A stretch of 64,000 nt of DNA, taken from Antedon mediterranea. Its lineage: Eukaryota; Echinodermata; Crinoidea; Comatulida; Antedonidae. Shown one piece after another: positions 1 through 14,082 of this stretch. The translations under genes were made by a program, and so were the position numbers. Position 1 is the stretch's first letter; every line of letters begins with the position of its first letter. Under the pieces are notes generated by a model that made no database searches, was not told the DNA's origin, and was given only the letters and a program-made list of their open reading frames with translations. The DNA is taken from assembly GCF_964355755.1 (NCBI RefSeq), contig NC_092678.1:3174922-3238921 (forward strand), written 5' to 3'.

Positions 1-301
1 AATATTTTTCTTTTTAAAGCTTGACGAATTACATTTTTTGTGCAGAATGTTTACATAACAATTATTTTCAATTTGTCAGGATTTTAACAAGTTTAACGGT
101 ATATTTGAATAAATAATTTGATCCCCAGACTGGTTTGTTGATATGTCTATGTGTACTTTGAAATAATAATTGCAACTTACTGTATATGACCTCCATTTGG
201 CCAAAATATGATTCATGTTAAAATTCAATTTTGCCAATTTCATGTGGGAATTTATATATATATATATATATATATAACCAATTTTGTTTTGTATTTTTCA
301 G

Positions 302-325
302 ACAAAGTTCTGCAGCACATGCAAG
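302..325 (+). other. possible 24-bp micro-exon
   Basis: A pyrimidine-rich stretch ending in CAG is followed by 24 bases and then a consensus GTAAGT-type donor. All three frames are open through the segment, and 24 is divisible by three, so it could be a phase-neutral cassette. It can be read in the phase needed by the IQSEC exon at 25392, but that exon lies 25 kb away and nothing else ties the two together. Chance pairing of splice-like sites is quite possible. Confidence 0.15.
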
Positions 326-3300
326 GTAAGTGTTTACTTTGTTGGTTATTCATTAATAAATATGTTGTTAATGAGTTTTCCACAACTGCATATGGGCAAA
401 TACCCTTGTATCATAGCAGTATTCTTCTGGATATAGTGGAATATAGGTTCTCACTTGTTGGAGGTGCAAGCAAGAGGTACAAATCTGTTAATGTTATTAT
501 ACAACTTTGTTGGAGTTATGATGTAAGGAGTCTCGAGTAAACCATTGGTTTTGTGATCTAAGGTCATTCTCAGACCAATTAAGTGATTTATATATCTTTT
601 AATTAGTTGAAGATAGTAAATCAACCAACATTCAATGTTGTTATTGCACAACATTAGAGAAAAGAGGATGTTTTTCTCATACTAGTAAGTTTTCTCAGTC
701 CGGTGATATAGTACTGATAAATGTTTTTTGTGTGTGTGTGAGGTATTTAAAGTTTATCTCATTTCTGTGGTTTCTTGTTCAACATAGCACCATATTGCAC
801 AGTCAACAAAAATAAATACTTAATAGTGTTTAAACACTTTATCAACCGTTGCTATATTTAATATTTAATTTTACCGTTGAGAACACATCAGGTAGGTTGC
901 TCAAGTTTTCCTCTATCCTGTTTGTAAAAGTGGAGAAATTTATATTCTGTTGGCAACATATGCAGGGAATCATGTCATAATATATAACAACTGATTTCAG
1001 TATTAAAATGAGTGAGTGAGTACAGTATTTAACAGTCTCTAGAATATGTTTTGATATTATGTTTCTTAGGATAATTAAATTTCAAACGGATATACATGAA
1101 ATCTTCTAAGCTTATTCGCAACGCCAATTTGATACTTTTATCGTCGATATAAGATTTTGAAGTAGCTGTCTGGATTTTTTTTTCTGATTCTAGATCTGTA
1201 AAGTCTACAGTGAATAGCATAGATAAAGTAATTCCATAATAGAAGCATTCATTTTTATTTTTTGTATAAAGCGAAATAGTTTATTTTTAATAGAGATCTA
1301 TCAGAATTGTTACATTACACACATGCAATTTGCACGTACGCAGATCTTTTTATTCAGTTATTAATGGGTTCGAAGTCCATACCATATACAGTGTGCATTT
1401 CAAAGATACAACCTACATTAACCTATACGATCACTCGTCCATGTTGTCATTTAGGCAACATTTAGAATATATTCAAGTGTGGAATTTATATCTTATTCAG
1501 AATGGATTGCAGGTAAGAGTTGTTGAGCAGAATATCAATTTAAACCCAGTAGAATGTGACATTTATAGTAATGTTTTATTTATTCATAAATGTTTTACCA
1601 AGACAAATCACTCAATTGGTCTGTCTTGTGGAACTAGAACTTAATGCATTGCCGAGTTTACAGTAGGGTGTTTGTCCTGCTGTAGGGACACATTTTTTGC
1701 CCCAAATATACACTAATAAAGTGATAGTTACATAATTTAGAAGGTGCATCCAGTACTACAAGAATTTTCCTTTTATTCGTAGTTTCTTCCAAATTTTTAC
1801 AACCAACAACAACAATTATAGGTGAAGGAACATTTAAATAACATACAGTATATCGATTTCTTTATTTGATAGTGTCAATATTTTTAACAGATTTTTCTGC
1901 ACTGATCTAGATTTAATATGTGGTAAATTCTTTCAGCACGGCAAAATAAATCTAAGTCTGATTTTAAAGAGAAGTATTCAAATAGTAGAAAGTTTGTGAA
2001 TGCACATTCAAATGTCATGCACATCCAGTTTAATAGTAATTTACGTTGTTGAAGCACACTTTACCCAGGTACTTCTAGTAATAATAATCAAACTACTCGT
2101 CAGAAATGATGAATGTAGAGGATTGCCTACGTCACATGCTTGCATTTAATGTGCGTGTTTAGTTTTTTAGCATTCAAAGATGTCGTGAAATATAGGATTT
2201 TATATCAAAGGCGACAATATCTGTCAACGTTGGTTTTATTTTTGCAAAGGCTGACTTGAAAACAGATGACCTTTCAATCCTACTAGGGGAAAAGGCTGTG
2301 TACAGAAATCAACCTGAATTATTGATTGTTAAATACATTTTTTTTTTACTTTACAAAAATAAAACCACAAATTATGAATTACAAATAGAAATAATACTTT
2401 AATTGTTGAGTATTTTAGTAGGAAAAAATGAATAAAAAATGCATATGGAAATGGGTCTTGTTATTTTAATACCATATAAGGGAATTTCCACCCCTTAATT
2501 TAGACACAATTCCTATAATCCTACTCACTCATTTCCCCAAGTTTCATACCCGAGCTATGGACTATTTCGGTAATATACGGTAATTTCTAGTCTAAATCTC
2601 AAACATATTGCAGGCCTGTTGGAACTAACATTGCTTAACACCACCTTCTTATTTGGAATTTCTATACTAGAAAAATATATGCGCAAACAAATTAGACTTC
2701 AATTTCTTTGGTTATGCTTGGGTTACCAAGTTTAATTACGCATTAGAATGTATCTGATGCACATTGCCTCGTAAATGTATTTCTTTGACCTGTAGCCAAG
2801 GTGGTCAGTTTGTAGTGATGCGGATGATATTAAGGTGTAATCATGTTGATAATGGAATCTTAATGAACATGTAATTACTGTACTGTTGAGGAATTAGAAT
2901 CTTCTAGATAATTAAAAGTCACTTATAAATAATATACTTCAAACATTGTAGTCTTAAGCACACTTTCACTTTCAATAATATTCAATTTTTTCTATTAGTA
3001 TTAGACAATTATTGAAGTATCAAAAAGATCTGTATTTTTGGGGTTTTTTTTTTATTAAAATAATTATGAGATAATGACTATTTACTACAACACACAGAAA
3101 TTATATTTTAGGATCATAAATATTCTGTCAATCTTCTTTTCCTGAATATTATAAAAACAATAATTTATTAACCACAGTACCTTTAAATGGTTAACTGCGA
3201 TTGATTTTATTTTTTATAACTTGAACGGCTTTATTATTCATTTTGATTTCCAACATTATAATGTCATACAAATGTGTACCACATTCGATAAGTCATCACA

Positions 3301-3812
3301 TTTTCCGTGACTTATTGGTCATGTTCCGTTGAGCTCTCTGATTTCCTGTAGGACATCTGGAACCAGTGTTACTCTTTTTTTCATCTCACCTCCATTTTGA
3401 TTCCTTTGAGAGAATGGTAGCTTCCTGACCAAATGATTTCCCAGCTTCAGGAGTTAAAGTTTGGCAAATTTTAATTTCCGGAATACGTCAAAGTTATTAG
3501 AAATGTCCACCCTAAATGAAGAAAAGCGTTTATTGTTTTGTTGACAGATTATACAAGGAATGATTTCATATTATAAAGTTTATGTTTTAGATTATATATA
3601 AATATAATCTTAAATTGTATTACTAAGACTTCTGGGTAGTGTTAGTGATGCATTTATATGCTGCCCTCTGGAGTTATACTGTAATAAAGTTTTTTCTTGA
3701 TCATGAGTGATTTCTGTACAATTTAATGAGACCATATTTTAGTTTTGGTTGAAAAAATTACATCAGGAGTATTTACATTTTTAGCAATATCTAGTTTTTA
3801 ATGTAGTTTTTA

Positions 3813-3905
3813 CAGTAGAACCCCTATTAGGGGGGAACCTTCAGGACCCAACAATGAGTCCCCTATAAAGATGGCCCTAGAATAATGGTTGGACAGATTG
3901 TTACA
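3813..3905. mobile_element. one end of a CAGTAGAACCCC-type MITE
   Basis: The end motif CAGTAGAACCCCT is followed by text typical of this family (short runs of 'cccctat' and 'ggggg'). It matches the left end of the complete element at 46538-46718. No matching right end is visible, so this is a fragment or badly decayed copy. The family resembles Tigger/pogo non-autonomous elements by end motif only. Confidence 0.4.
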
Positions 3906-4986
3906 ATTTTTCCTAATTTGTTTTACAGGAAAAGTGTCTCCTTACGTTGTTTAAGGTTTTGATTGACTGTATTAAGATGGTCTTTTATCTTCTTCTCAGT
4001 GTAGGAATTGCAGAGTTTTTAAACTAGAAATACTAATTCCCCTGCCCACAACTTGTATCCCCACCTTTGTATCCCCAGCTCCTCATATCCCCTGTTACCA
4101 CATCTGAATTAGCCACCTGATGTTACAATTTCCTACAGACTATTTTCTTTTTTTCTAATGTGAGTCATTATTCAGTGAAAGCAAGTGCTGAGGAAAACAT
4201 TTAATGCAGACTCTCCTGTCGTGAGATAGACTCTGCGTTAAAATCTAATTATAAAAGGTCAAGAGACATCAAATACAAGTGGTAGGTTGAGGTCATTGCG
4301 CTGGAGTTATCATTCTGACACATGTTATTACGTGTAAATTAGCGTCATCGCATATAATTACATTACAAAGAAATTTGATTGTTTGTAATTAATGTACTAA
4401 ATGTAATTGTGAAAAAATAACAGGTAAAATATTTACCATGGTAGGCACTGATATGACAAACCCAAGTTATCATATCTATAAATTACATTACACAAAGATC
4501 AGATTTGTTATCAGTAATGAATATCAAATTTAATTAGAAAATTTTTTCCATGAAATAGGTCAATATTGCATAATGTAACCTCCATCTGAAATATTTATTA
4601 TTATAAATTCAATTTCAAAACAAGATCGTTGTTTTATGCAAATTATCTTATTTGAATACATTATGTAAATTAGTATTTACTGCAAGTGACACTGTATGCA
4701 GGAACTTCTGTACTATGAACCTTTGATACCATAATTATAAATAAATTAAACAGAATGTGTTTACATTATAAACATCATATTGTTATGATAAATGTATGAT
4801 GTAAATGATCCTTCTATGTTCTCATTCTTAATTTGATTTCAAATATTCGAAATCTTTGAGGTTTGACGTTTTTCGTCCTAATTGTCATAACTATTATTAA
4901 CTCAAAATGAAATATGAGTTATGGAACTTTAGAGTTTCTCACCACTTAGGAACTCGGTAATTGAGTAGAAAGCGGCAAATACCAGT

Positions 4987-5048
4987 ATGGCTGCCAAGAT
5001 TATGTTCACTCGCCGTATTAGATATTATAGTCGTACTTATCAAATCAG
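4987..5048 (+). CDS. candidate alternative first coding exon of IQSEC
   Basis: An ATG in good context (ACCAGTATGG) opens a 62-nt frame of 20 codons plus two bases. It ends at the donor GTAAGG. The two leftover bases (AG) complete an Arg codon with the first base of the IQSEC exon at 25392, so it is phase-compatible. An in-frame TAG lies about 18 bases upstream. The encoded stretch is short and basic-aromatic. Mammalian IQSEC genes use several short alternative first exons, so this is plausible. A match of this size can also arise by chance in 25 kb; transcript data would decide. Confidence 0.25.
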
Positions 5049-5739
5049 GTAAGGTTGAACTGTAGAACTTCTACATTAATATGTAAAAATTAGGAACATT
5101 GTTTTGTATACATCTTTTTTTGAAAAATGCTGCAATAACTTTTGTACCGATTACCAGGACAAATGTCTACCTTAATGGTCAGTATTTTGGCGATATGTAC
5201 TGATGCTGTTCGATTTCCAGAATAATTGTACTGATGATTTCCAGAATATTATTCAGTATCTTAATTTGCATAAATTGGAAAGTGTAAATCAAGAAACAGA
5301 AACGTATGATGATTGATTTGATATTAATAAAATTGTCATTCTATGTGGTCCTCAATTACAGAAATGTCTGTTACATTGTAAATGAATGGCTTCGTGTGCA
5401 GTCTCTTGGTAGATGATGTTACTTATTAGTAGACTCTACCTTTAATTAATTATTTTTTGTTTATGACATTCTAATTGGTTGGCTTTGTTTGACATTTTTG
5501 CGGAAATCAGAACAAAGAGTGAAGTGATGTATTTTGACATCCCTCTGGAGAATTTTGAGACTTATTTTTAAGACTAATTTGTGTTGTGGTGATTTGATCA
5601 TCGCATAACTGGCTTGTATCTCAAACCTTTATGTGTGCTTCCCCAGTCCACAGGAAATGACAGGTCAAATTTGTTTGAAGTAACTTAAAGCGTTTTCTAA
5701 AATTTTGTTCACTTGAATGTTGTACAATATTTTTTAACT

Positions 5740-6017
5740 CCACCTCGGATTAAACCATTTTGAACTATGACATCAAACTGCAACTACTCAAAGCGACGAC
5801 TGCAACAAGACAATCTCCTAACGGAGCCCTCTTGGCCATACGCCAACAAACTGACGGGCATGTTCTGATCACCATAACTCTGATAGTAAATTTCGCCGTT
5901 CATTGTTGCTGAATTTGTCGGCTGCTAAATACTATCTAATGGTGGATTGAAATCAAATAAATCCGTCTGCTTTGAAAACAGACAGCGTTAAGTGAAGTTG
6001 TGTATGTTGTTTGCGAT
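5740..6017 (+). promoter_or_regulatory. CpG-richer patch, possible IQSEC promoter / 5' UTR
   Basis: In very AT-rich surroundings this stretch has clustered CpG dinucleotides and higher GC, from the 'aagcgacgactg' text through to the ATG at 6018. It directly precedes an open first exon with a perfect GTAAGT donor. Invertebrate promoters are not always CpG-rich, and I see no clear TATA box or initiator. The call rests on composition and position only. Confidence 0.35.
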
Positions 6018-6112
6018 ATGAAGCAATGGAGTACGAACGGGTTAGGGGGGTTTACGAAGCAACTAAACATCTTTGTAAGAGTTTTTAATTCGGGAAAAAT
6101 ATGGCTTCATAG
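6018..6112 (+). CDS. best candidate first coding exon of IQSEC
   Basis: ATG at 6018 opens 31 codons plus two bases and ends exactly at a perfect donor (AG|GTAAGT). An in-frame TGA lies upstream, so the frame begins here. The leftover AG joins the first base of the exon at 25392 to give Arg, matching the phase that exon needs. That exon has no in-frame ATG, so an upstream coding exon must exist. Of four phase-compatible candidates (4987, 6018, 13556, 23934) this one has the best donor and sits beside the only CpG-rich patch. The encoded 31 residues show no domain, and I found no family match to confirm them. Confidence 0.42.
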
Positions 6113-9100
6113 GTAAGTACAATCAACTTTGTAGTAACCATTTATGACTGGAATTTATCTTGTGGTTGCTTTCAAAGGATCAATTTTTATTACTTTTGAC
6201 ATATTTGAAATAATATATATTTTTTTCTTGATTTATGTTGATTTGATAATCAATTTCGGAAATAATTTATAATTTTACTTAACTAAGTTTTCCAAAATGT
6301 TTATTTAAAATCAAAGTTGATAATTTAATTTAAATCGGAATTAATTAGATTAATTTTTTCATAAATTCATAGCCAGGAACTGTTTTGGAGAATTATATTC
6401 TATGATCCTATAGCTAAACTGGTAATGTATTATGTGAAATTTAAATTTGTTCATTTCCTTGATATAATAGTAAATAATGTACAGTAATTATACAAATTAT
6501 TCCCAAAAAAAGGATACAGAAATGGTGAAAACTCATGGGTAGTGTCAATCTGTTCAAACTTAGGAACTAGAGCGTATTTTTTTCGAGGTTATGAACCTTG
6601 GAATAAAAACAAATAACTAGAACAGGAAAGCTTCATACTTAGGGGTTCTTTTAAAAATGTTGATGTACTGTACCATCCAAATTTTCCCCTTTTCTATTTT
6701 ATTATCTTCCTTTCATTTTCATAGAACAATTGATATTTTGTTCTTTCTTGAAAAAAGTTTTCAATAGAAGTCTTCAATAATTTGGAAAGTATGGTATTAT
6801 TATTTTGTTTTTCCTTCTTTAGTCAACGCATGGCAGATTTCACGAAGTATGAGTGGGTGGCTGTTGTATTCTTTAAATTTACTTTTAAAAATTATATTGA
6901 GACAAATTTGTTCTTTTTTATCTCCATTTTTCCCCATGTTTGAACAAAAATTATATTGAGACAAATTTGTTCATGTTTAATCTGATTAAAATCACTATTT
7001 TATTAGTCATTTTGAAAGAAGTTATAAATATCTATTCTTGACCCTTGGCTGACCTAACAAAATATAAAAAGTAAGCAGATAACTTTGAAAGTCAGTTTCG
7101 GAAATAATTTTATTGTTTGGAAAATACGAAAGTTTTTTTCAAGTGGTTTTTGAGAATTATTTTATTATATTGAGTAGAATAGTGACTTCCTCACCTAAAA
7201 TAAGGGTGATGCGTTTATCTTAACGTCCTTCAGTTCACATTTGTTTCAAATAATTAGAAACAATCAAAGTCTTTTATTTTTCTTAGTCCTGAATTTGCAA
7301 ACAGCATTTCACACCATTTATTTTTTTTACCAAACTTAGCTTAAAATAGGAAAATGTAATTGTTATTAATTGAGCAAAGCAATCAATTACTAATAATTTA
7401 ATTGAACTGTCTGTCCTATTTTAATTTTTGGCATAACGTATAGCATTGTTGCCAAGTTGTAGGCTACATATTTAGACTATTCCTTATGGTATAATGTTTA
7501 ATTATGTAAGATTTATTTTAGTCTCTCTAACAAGACATTTAACGTCATTACGCTAAGTGAAATTTGTCTGAAAGTTGAATGTTTTGGCAAGATAAATAAG
7601 TGATAGAATGTACAAGGTGTTCACTCCCTCTAACCCTCCCAACTTACCTGGTTATCATTCAATAATTATTAAATTAAGTTATAAATTCAATTGCGTTTTG
7701 AATTTATTTGTGTAATTATTGAAATTAATCAAAAATAAATAGTATGCTTGTTTTACAATTGATAACTAAATTTTACTCTGATATGCCACGTTGAAGGTGA
7801 AGTGAAGTTTATTGCTATTGGAACATACATATAAAGGGTGACAAATGAGATAATGGGCACATGAAACAGAATAAATTGTCTCTAAAACATTAACAGTTTT
7901 TTTCTTTACCATTTACACATTTTTATTTCAATGTTTTAGAGTTTTTCAACTTCCATTAAAAATTGTACGTAGTTTGAAAATGTATCTGTAAATATAAATG
8001 CGTTTATGTCCCTAGAGGGCAGTGTTTTCTTTTGATGTTTGCATAAAAGAGCGGAGACTAATCCTATTAGAGTACCTACTCATTAATAAACTGTAATATG
8101 AACATATGTGAAATATGAACGCACCCCTTTCATACTATTTGTTTGTGCAGTAATAACGAAAAATAATGGGCATGATTAATCCTAATTTCAAAGGCGTAAT
8201 TTGCCAACAAGTTTCAAAAGTGATGAACAGTATCAATGATTAAACAGTAATGCATTTTTGTATAAAAAGTTTAAATTGATAATGAAAACATTTATAATAC
8301 AATAATCTATTATTAGCTCAGTTAAAATCAACTAATATCTCCAACCTTAATGATAATTTGGCCTGGCATATTGGATTGTTTAACCAGCATGTGTACATAG
8401 TACCTCAGTGATATAACAGTTTTCTGTCAGGTCATATAACACAAAACTTTTAATGTTTAACATTGAGCGTAAATTATAGACGAGGTCTCACGGTAATTGA
8501 AGGCCTCCTAAGTTTCTACCTCAGTTTTCATCAAAGGATGATTTACAGAAAGAGATTTTGTTGTAACCTTGTTGAAATGTTTATGATAGATTTTGACAGG
8601 ATATTATATGAAGTGTTCGTTATCTATGTTTAATACCGTTAACTTAATCTTTACCTTCCTATGTTATTTATATCTTATGAATAATTATAATTTATTTACT
8701 TTTATCCTTATTTAGACATAGAAATGAGAACATTTATTATATTCTTGGTGAATTATTGGATATTTCTATTCATTAATGGTAAAAGTATAAAGTATAGACC
8801 TATTCATGTTTAATTAGGAAAATTATATATAAATTTCATAAATGTATATAAAAAATAGATTAATAGTTTAAATTGTATACAGTCAACTCTATGGAAAGAC
8901 CTCAAGGTTGCTTATGATCGGAAGGAGGACTTAGGAGGGCCAGAATACTTTATGAAGTTTAGTTATTTTGTTTAAAGAAACAGGTAAAATTGAGATTCAA
9001 ACGAAAACCTCCTTAAATATAAATTGAACTATTCCCACACTGCTTGTTACAATACTATTTCAGTTAATTATTAACAACTTCTAAAAATAGTTTGTCAGTA

Positions 9101-11073
9101 GTAAGTTTAAGTTTCATTGACGGATCTTACATTATACATTTTGGAAGTAGACTTGAGATACAGGATCTTTGAATCATATTTTCTTCATAATAAATACCAG
9201 CTGTAAGAACCCACTGTCTTGCGTCCGTTTTCTTAAGTGTTTGAACTTAATGCTTATTGGTTAATTGGATTCACTGCCCAATTTATAGAATACATCTTCG
9301 TTATTCTAGTTTTTTAATTGAAAATTCTAAGTACAGATGGAAGGAATACTTGTCTGAAATTTGATATTTTGGCAAGCATCATCTTGGATGGAGATTTCCT
9401 ATGGTTGATGCAACTTAATTTGTTGCTTGCTAATCCTAATTGTCACTTTATGATGTAATGTATATTTTAGTAACTTGTGAGTATCATAGTTATCTTATTT
9501 TACATAAATTTGCCCTCCAGATATTTTTATGGTGGAAACAATACAAAATGGTGTTACAGTATTTAGATTGTTTAATTTATTTTGTTCATCAATTGATAAT
9601 TATTTCAATGCATTTTTATTATCATTTTGTTCGTGTTATATCAGTGTTTTGACAAATGGTCTCTAGAGGGCAGCATTATTAAAACACTTTAATTTTCTAA
9701 ATGCTAATGAAAACTAATTCTAAAATGAATAAACTTGAAATTAAATCTTCTGTTTCATTTAATTTCTTTGAGGGCGCTATCCAATCACATAATGTAATTA
9801 TGATATCAATGTCAAATGTTTATTTATCTTAGAATATGTTTTGCAAACATTGTTTCATTTTGCCATATCGTTAAAAACAGCATCGAAATTGTGTGGAAGT
9901 TGTGCGTTATAGATAAGGTCACATGATTGAGAATAAATTCAAGATTGTCAAATGAACATGAACTTTGATTTCGTCTGTAAATGTGACCTTTGTAAATGCT
10001 ATATATTGCTATCATTTATATTTTGTATTTAACTGATAATTTTATTGCATTATAGCCCAAAAAAAGTCAGTCAGTCAATTTTTACTAGACATGTTGTTTG
10101 TTCCACTTTTGCAAATTCTGTATAATTTCTCGCAATTAGGTCTACTTTTAACTGATTAAACTTTAATTTGAGTGTGAAGATTAAACACAAATATGGTATT
10201 AATATTCCTCTAAAATAGTGTTGATGCTACTATAAAATTAGTAGCGAAAAAGAAATATTATTAAAAACTATTTTTGCTTAGATCATGCACTAATTTTACA
10301 ATGACCTATTATAGATTTTATTAGATTATTAATAATGAAAACCACAAAATATTTACAATCCATTAATTATCTTTCAAGTCATTCTTATCACCATGGAAAC
10401 CATCCACTTATCTGATGGATGCTTTACCGTGTGATGTCACAATTGACGAAAAACAAAGTATTTTTATTTTTATTTGTATCAAAGTGCGATGCTAAATTTA
10501 ACATTTCTACTGTTGATGCAAGATTTGATAATGTGAAGCCGAACAAGCAATTGTGAAAAAGCAACTATTCGTACTGACCTGATGTTAAAAAAATAAGAAA
10601 ATTGCTTTGAAAAAAATTATTTAACTCTATTGCCTTGTGATAATATCATTAATAATTATAATATTAATTTCAACCAAATGAAAACATAGTCATTTAATCT
10701 AATAATCTTTATATGCATTTATTTATAGATATTCTATCAACGCAATGTCAATAGGATAAAAAAAAAGATATTTTATGATTCATTGTGGTACATATTTTTA
10801 TTTAACACATGCGTCGACTTGATTCTGATTGCTTTTGACATTTTGTTAAAACACTGCTTATTTCCAAGCGCTTTCATCTCAGAGGATTTCAAAGGGTTAA
10901 ATTTGGGGGTTTTTTTTCCTATACCGGTAATAAGTGTCTATGTGACATATTAAGCGTTGACTAAGTAAGTCTGTCATTTATATTAGTCTAATGTTTTTTT
11001 ATTTGTTTATATTTTACCTTAACTTGTCAAAAAAGGCAATTTCAGTAGATGCTTAGACTGTTATTATGAACTG

Positions 11074-11226
11074 ACGCTTTGTCTGCACTATCAAACTTTA
11101 CGTGATGTACCCATATATGGATATGATGACATCATATCACTACCATATTTAAGCATATCACTACCATATTTGGGCACATCACACTTTTTGTTGTCATCAA
11201 ACTAGTTTGATGTAGACACAGTTTTA
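11074..11226. mobile_element. MITE family 1, copy A
   Basis: About 150 bp bounded by imperfect inverted ends of the type GTCTACACTATCAAACTTT. The interior is itself palindromic (GTGATGTGCCCATATATGG ... CCATATTTGGGCACATCAC). The same ends and core recur at 40250-40360, 47254-47412 and 50118-50727. There is no coding capacity, so it is a non-autonomous DNA element. Target-site duplications are unclear in this copy. Confidence 0.6.
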
Positions 11227-11759
11227 GACTTGATTTGTATGTGGATAATCTGTATCTCAACATCTTTACGCAACAAAATGTGTAGTTTAATGAAGTGTTA
11301 AGAGAATGTTTCAGTCACACATCTATGATCTTTATTAGCACAAATAATTTCTGTAGAAAAGTGATATAAAATTCATATCCTATTGCATTCTATCATTTTT
11401 TGTACAAAGATATCCTTGACTTGATTTTAATCACACTGGGCAAGTTAAAACTAAAAAAAATATTACTCATTTAAGTAAAAGGGCAACCACCCATGCATTA
11501 ATATATCCTTTTTCTTTATTGTCTTTAAATTTTCAACTCTAATAATAGAACAACTGTTATTGTATAATGTTGTAATTTGGAAAAACAAGAATGTCTAAAA
11601 TAAGTTCATACAATCAAACTTCAAGTAAGAACAAAAGCGTTCCAATATGATCATATGGTTATAATAGGAATGACGTTATTGGATCTGAAGTTGACTATTT
11701 TCCTGTTGAAACAATGAATTATCTATGAGCAATATATATATAACACAGCAGGCAAAGAA

Positions 11760-11855
11760 CATTAATTCTAAACCGCCCGGTGATATACTGAAATTTAATT
11801 CATTAATTTGAAACGATAAAGATGAGGAAATCTGTGAGAATGAGAATATATATAT
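11760..11855 (-). repeat. partial inverted copy of the SINE body at 14083-14245
   Basis: Reverse-complementing this segment gives text nearly identical to about 14143-14230: 'tctcattctcacaga', then 'atcgttt', 'aaattaat', and 'cagtatatcaccgggcggtttagaa'. The two copies are about 2.3 kb apart and in opposite orientation. The tRNA-like head seen at 14083 is missing here, so this is a truncated copy. It is followed by a TA microsatellite. Confidence 0.5.
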
Positions 11856-11879
11856 ATATAAATCCAAAGGCAAATTACT

Positions 11880-12060
11880 GGAAAAAAAATGACAATGCTG
11901 TGGGTATCAGTGGCTGGATCTCAATGGAGATACAAAAAAAGCGAAAAGCTAAATCAAAACGATAAAGTAAACAGCCAGAAAAGTTAGCAGAGCTTTCGGG
12001 CAACACTAGCCCTTCATCAGTGCAAGTGAGGGAATTATATATATATATATACAGTTTTAA
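11880..12060 (-). mobile_element. possible Penelope-like element remnant
   Basis: Contains the text 'agctttcgggcaacactagcccttcatcag', a type of sequence often seen near the ends of Penelope-like retroelements and related repeats. TA microsatellites flank it on both sides (about 11846-11862 and 12031-12053). No reverse transcriptase coding is visible. The family assignment comes from general recollection of such ends and is tentative. Confidence 0.22.
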
Positions 12061-13555
12061 AAGGCGGTATACCAACGTGACACAACTACAATGAACTCTC
12101 TAAAACGAGAATACCCGAAACTTTCACAAAAACAGTCATAAGAACATAAAACAAATCTGATTGTAAACAGCGTATAAACTATGTATTGGGGGTTGAATGC
12201 AGTATGTGTACCCTTGATATTAATAATTTATTATATTAATCAAAACGAGTAATTATAAAATTAAGATAAATGAGATAAAACATAACAAATACTGGTCAAT
12301 GTTGTAATATTCTAAACAACAACCTCGGTCCATCCTCTGACCCATCTATCCTTGATGGGACTTATAGTTAAGCCAGACGACTAAACCCCCTTTCTGGAAC
12401 TTAGCCCGCTAGCCATATTCTATCCACAGTAGGCTATTCAAAATCCTTGGTCTGCCTTATCTACATGTCCCACATCCTTTAAAAGTTTGTGCAAGTACAC
12501 ACAGAAGGAAGAAGATATTCTATGTTGAAGTCAGATAATTTTACTGGTAGCCAGTAATCATTTAATCAACACTTACTCAAATTAAGAAATCTGGCCATTA
12601 TAGATTAAGCCATGCTGGTTAATGAGTGGGTAGAAAAAAGGTGTTGTATTCATTTTGATTATCGGGCAGCACAAATTATGTACTGGTTTTCTTTATGACG
12701 TACATAACTATTGTTTTAATATTCAAATATTTTTGTCAAACAATGTGGGAGTTTTGACTAGTTGTGATAATATGTGTCTTTAATGAACCCCACCCAGTTA
12801 ATTATGGCAATATAGTTACTTCAAGTTTTCCTTCATTTGATGGCAAGTGTTTTCTTTCAGTTTCATGAATATTAGTTTGACTTGGTATAAATGAGTGTGA
12901 TATCTTTATGTACTTATGCATAAAATGGACAGTCGGCCCTTTTCCATTAGAAGCATTACATCAGGAGACACAATTGCCAACTCTTTTTTAAGAATGCAAC
13001 ATTAACAATGAGCAACATGCACACATATACATGTATAAATGCTACTTGGAATCTCATCAATATGCTAATTGGCAAGATAATGAATATGCTAATGATGTCA
13101 TATCTATGTTAGATTTTAGGTTCAATCTGTTGGATGGAAGTCTCCATAGCTGGTTACATTTTATATAAATATGTGCTATAATTTGAAAATTCAATATTTC
13201 CTTGTATGTATTGTAATCCAAGATGATCAAACGTAATATAAAGTAATATGATCCGTTATATTAACATCATAAAGTGAAACATGTTCTATAATATGAAGAT
13301 CGTGACCCAGGGACGTGTCTTGGTCATTATACAGAGGTGTGTTCTATCCACTATTATACTTGTTATGGAATGCTTCCTGAACGTATATGACCGCCAATAC
13401 AGGATGCGCCGAGGATCAACGAATTGCAATAGTGAATCCTGTTTATGAACAAAAACAATTAACTAAGAAATTAAAAAAACACCTGCAAATTATAGTCAAA
13501 AGATTTCCAGATACGTGGTAAAATTCCCAGTACTTTCTTGTTTGAAACTAGTAAG

Positions 13556-13596
13556 ATGTGGAGTTTAGATTGTGCAGATGTTCCTGGTGAAATAAG
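13556..13596 (+). CDS. weak candidate first coding exon of IQSEC
   Basis: ATG opens 13 codons plus two bases, ending in AAG before a weak donor (GTTGGT). The phase fits the exon at 25392. The first residues (M-W-S-L-D-C) loosely resemble one mammalian IQSEC1 alternative start as I remember it. The donor is poor and the segment is short, so chance is the simplest explanation. Confidence 0.1.
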
Positions 13597-14082
13597 GTTG
13601 GTTTATTTATTCATAAGTATCCTTGGTATATATTGGTATATTTTGTTCAATTTTAAGGTACTAATATCGCCCCTCGGACTTGAAATTGGGTCAAGTTTAG
13701 AGCTTATAGTTAGTTGCAGCCTAACCACTTAAATCTTGAATCTATGAATAAGTTTGTACTGTATCACATGGTCTTGTTCTGTACCCTAAATATTATCCTA
13801 CAGAACTGGGTCTTTCTGTTTAACTAACCTGTTTTCAGATGCTTGCTTTAACATTTAGTACATCTGTTATATTAAATATTGGTTTTTTGCGTCGTTGGTA
13901 TATGACGTTGGTAATTAATATTGATCGATGAATTGTAACAAGTTTTTTGGCATATAACATGTGTTGGCATACATTTGCAGGATTCATCTACATATGCCCA
14001 CAGGCTGTTGCCCAAATTATACCACCGGGCTAGTTATATCATATCTTTTACTAGCCTACATTGTTACCTTGAACACTACTAG

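Larger units (their letters stand above)
1..4986. other. AT-rich non-coding stretch upstream of the IQSEC candidate first exons
   Basis: No open frame here looks like a conserved protein. I see short TA runs (about 255-276), a TG run near 727, and many homopolymer tracts. The open frames present, such as 208-540 and 1330-1644, are AT-driven and have no recognisable domain. The stretch may be intergenic or the beginning of a very long intron. One micro-exon-like segment and one MITE end inside it are listed separately. Confidence 0.5.

Noticed and set aside
208-540. Protein-coding ORF of 110 codons
   Set aside because: It runs through a TA microsatellite and a splice-like site, with no domain or conserved pattern.
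11875-12075. 66-codon minus-strand ORF
   Set aside because: Falls in a repeat flanked by TA microsatellites; treated as possible retroelement remnant rather than a gene.
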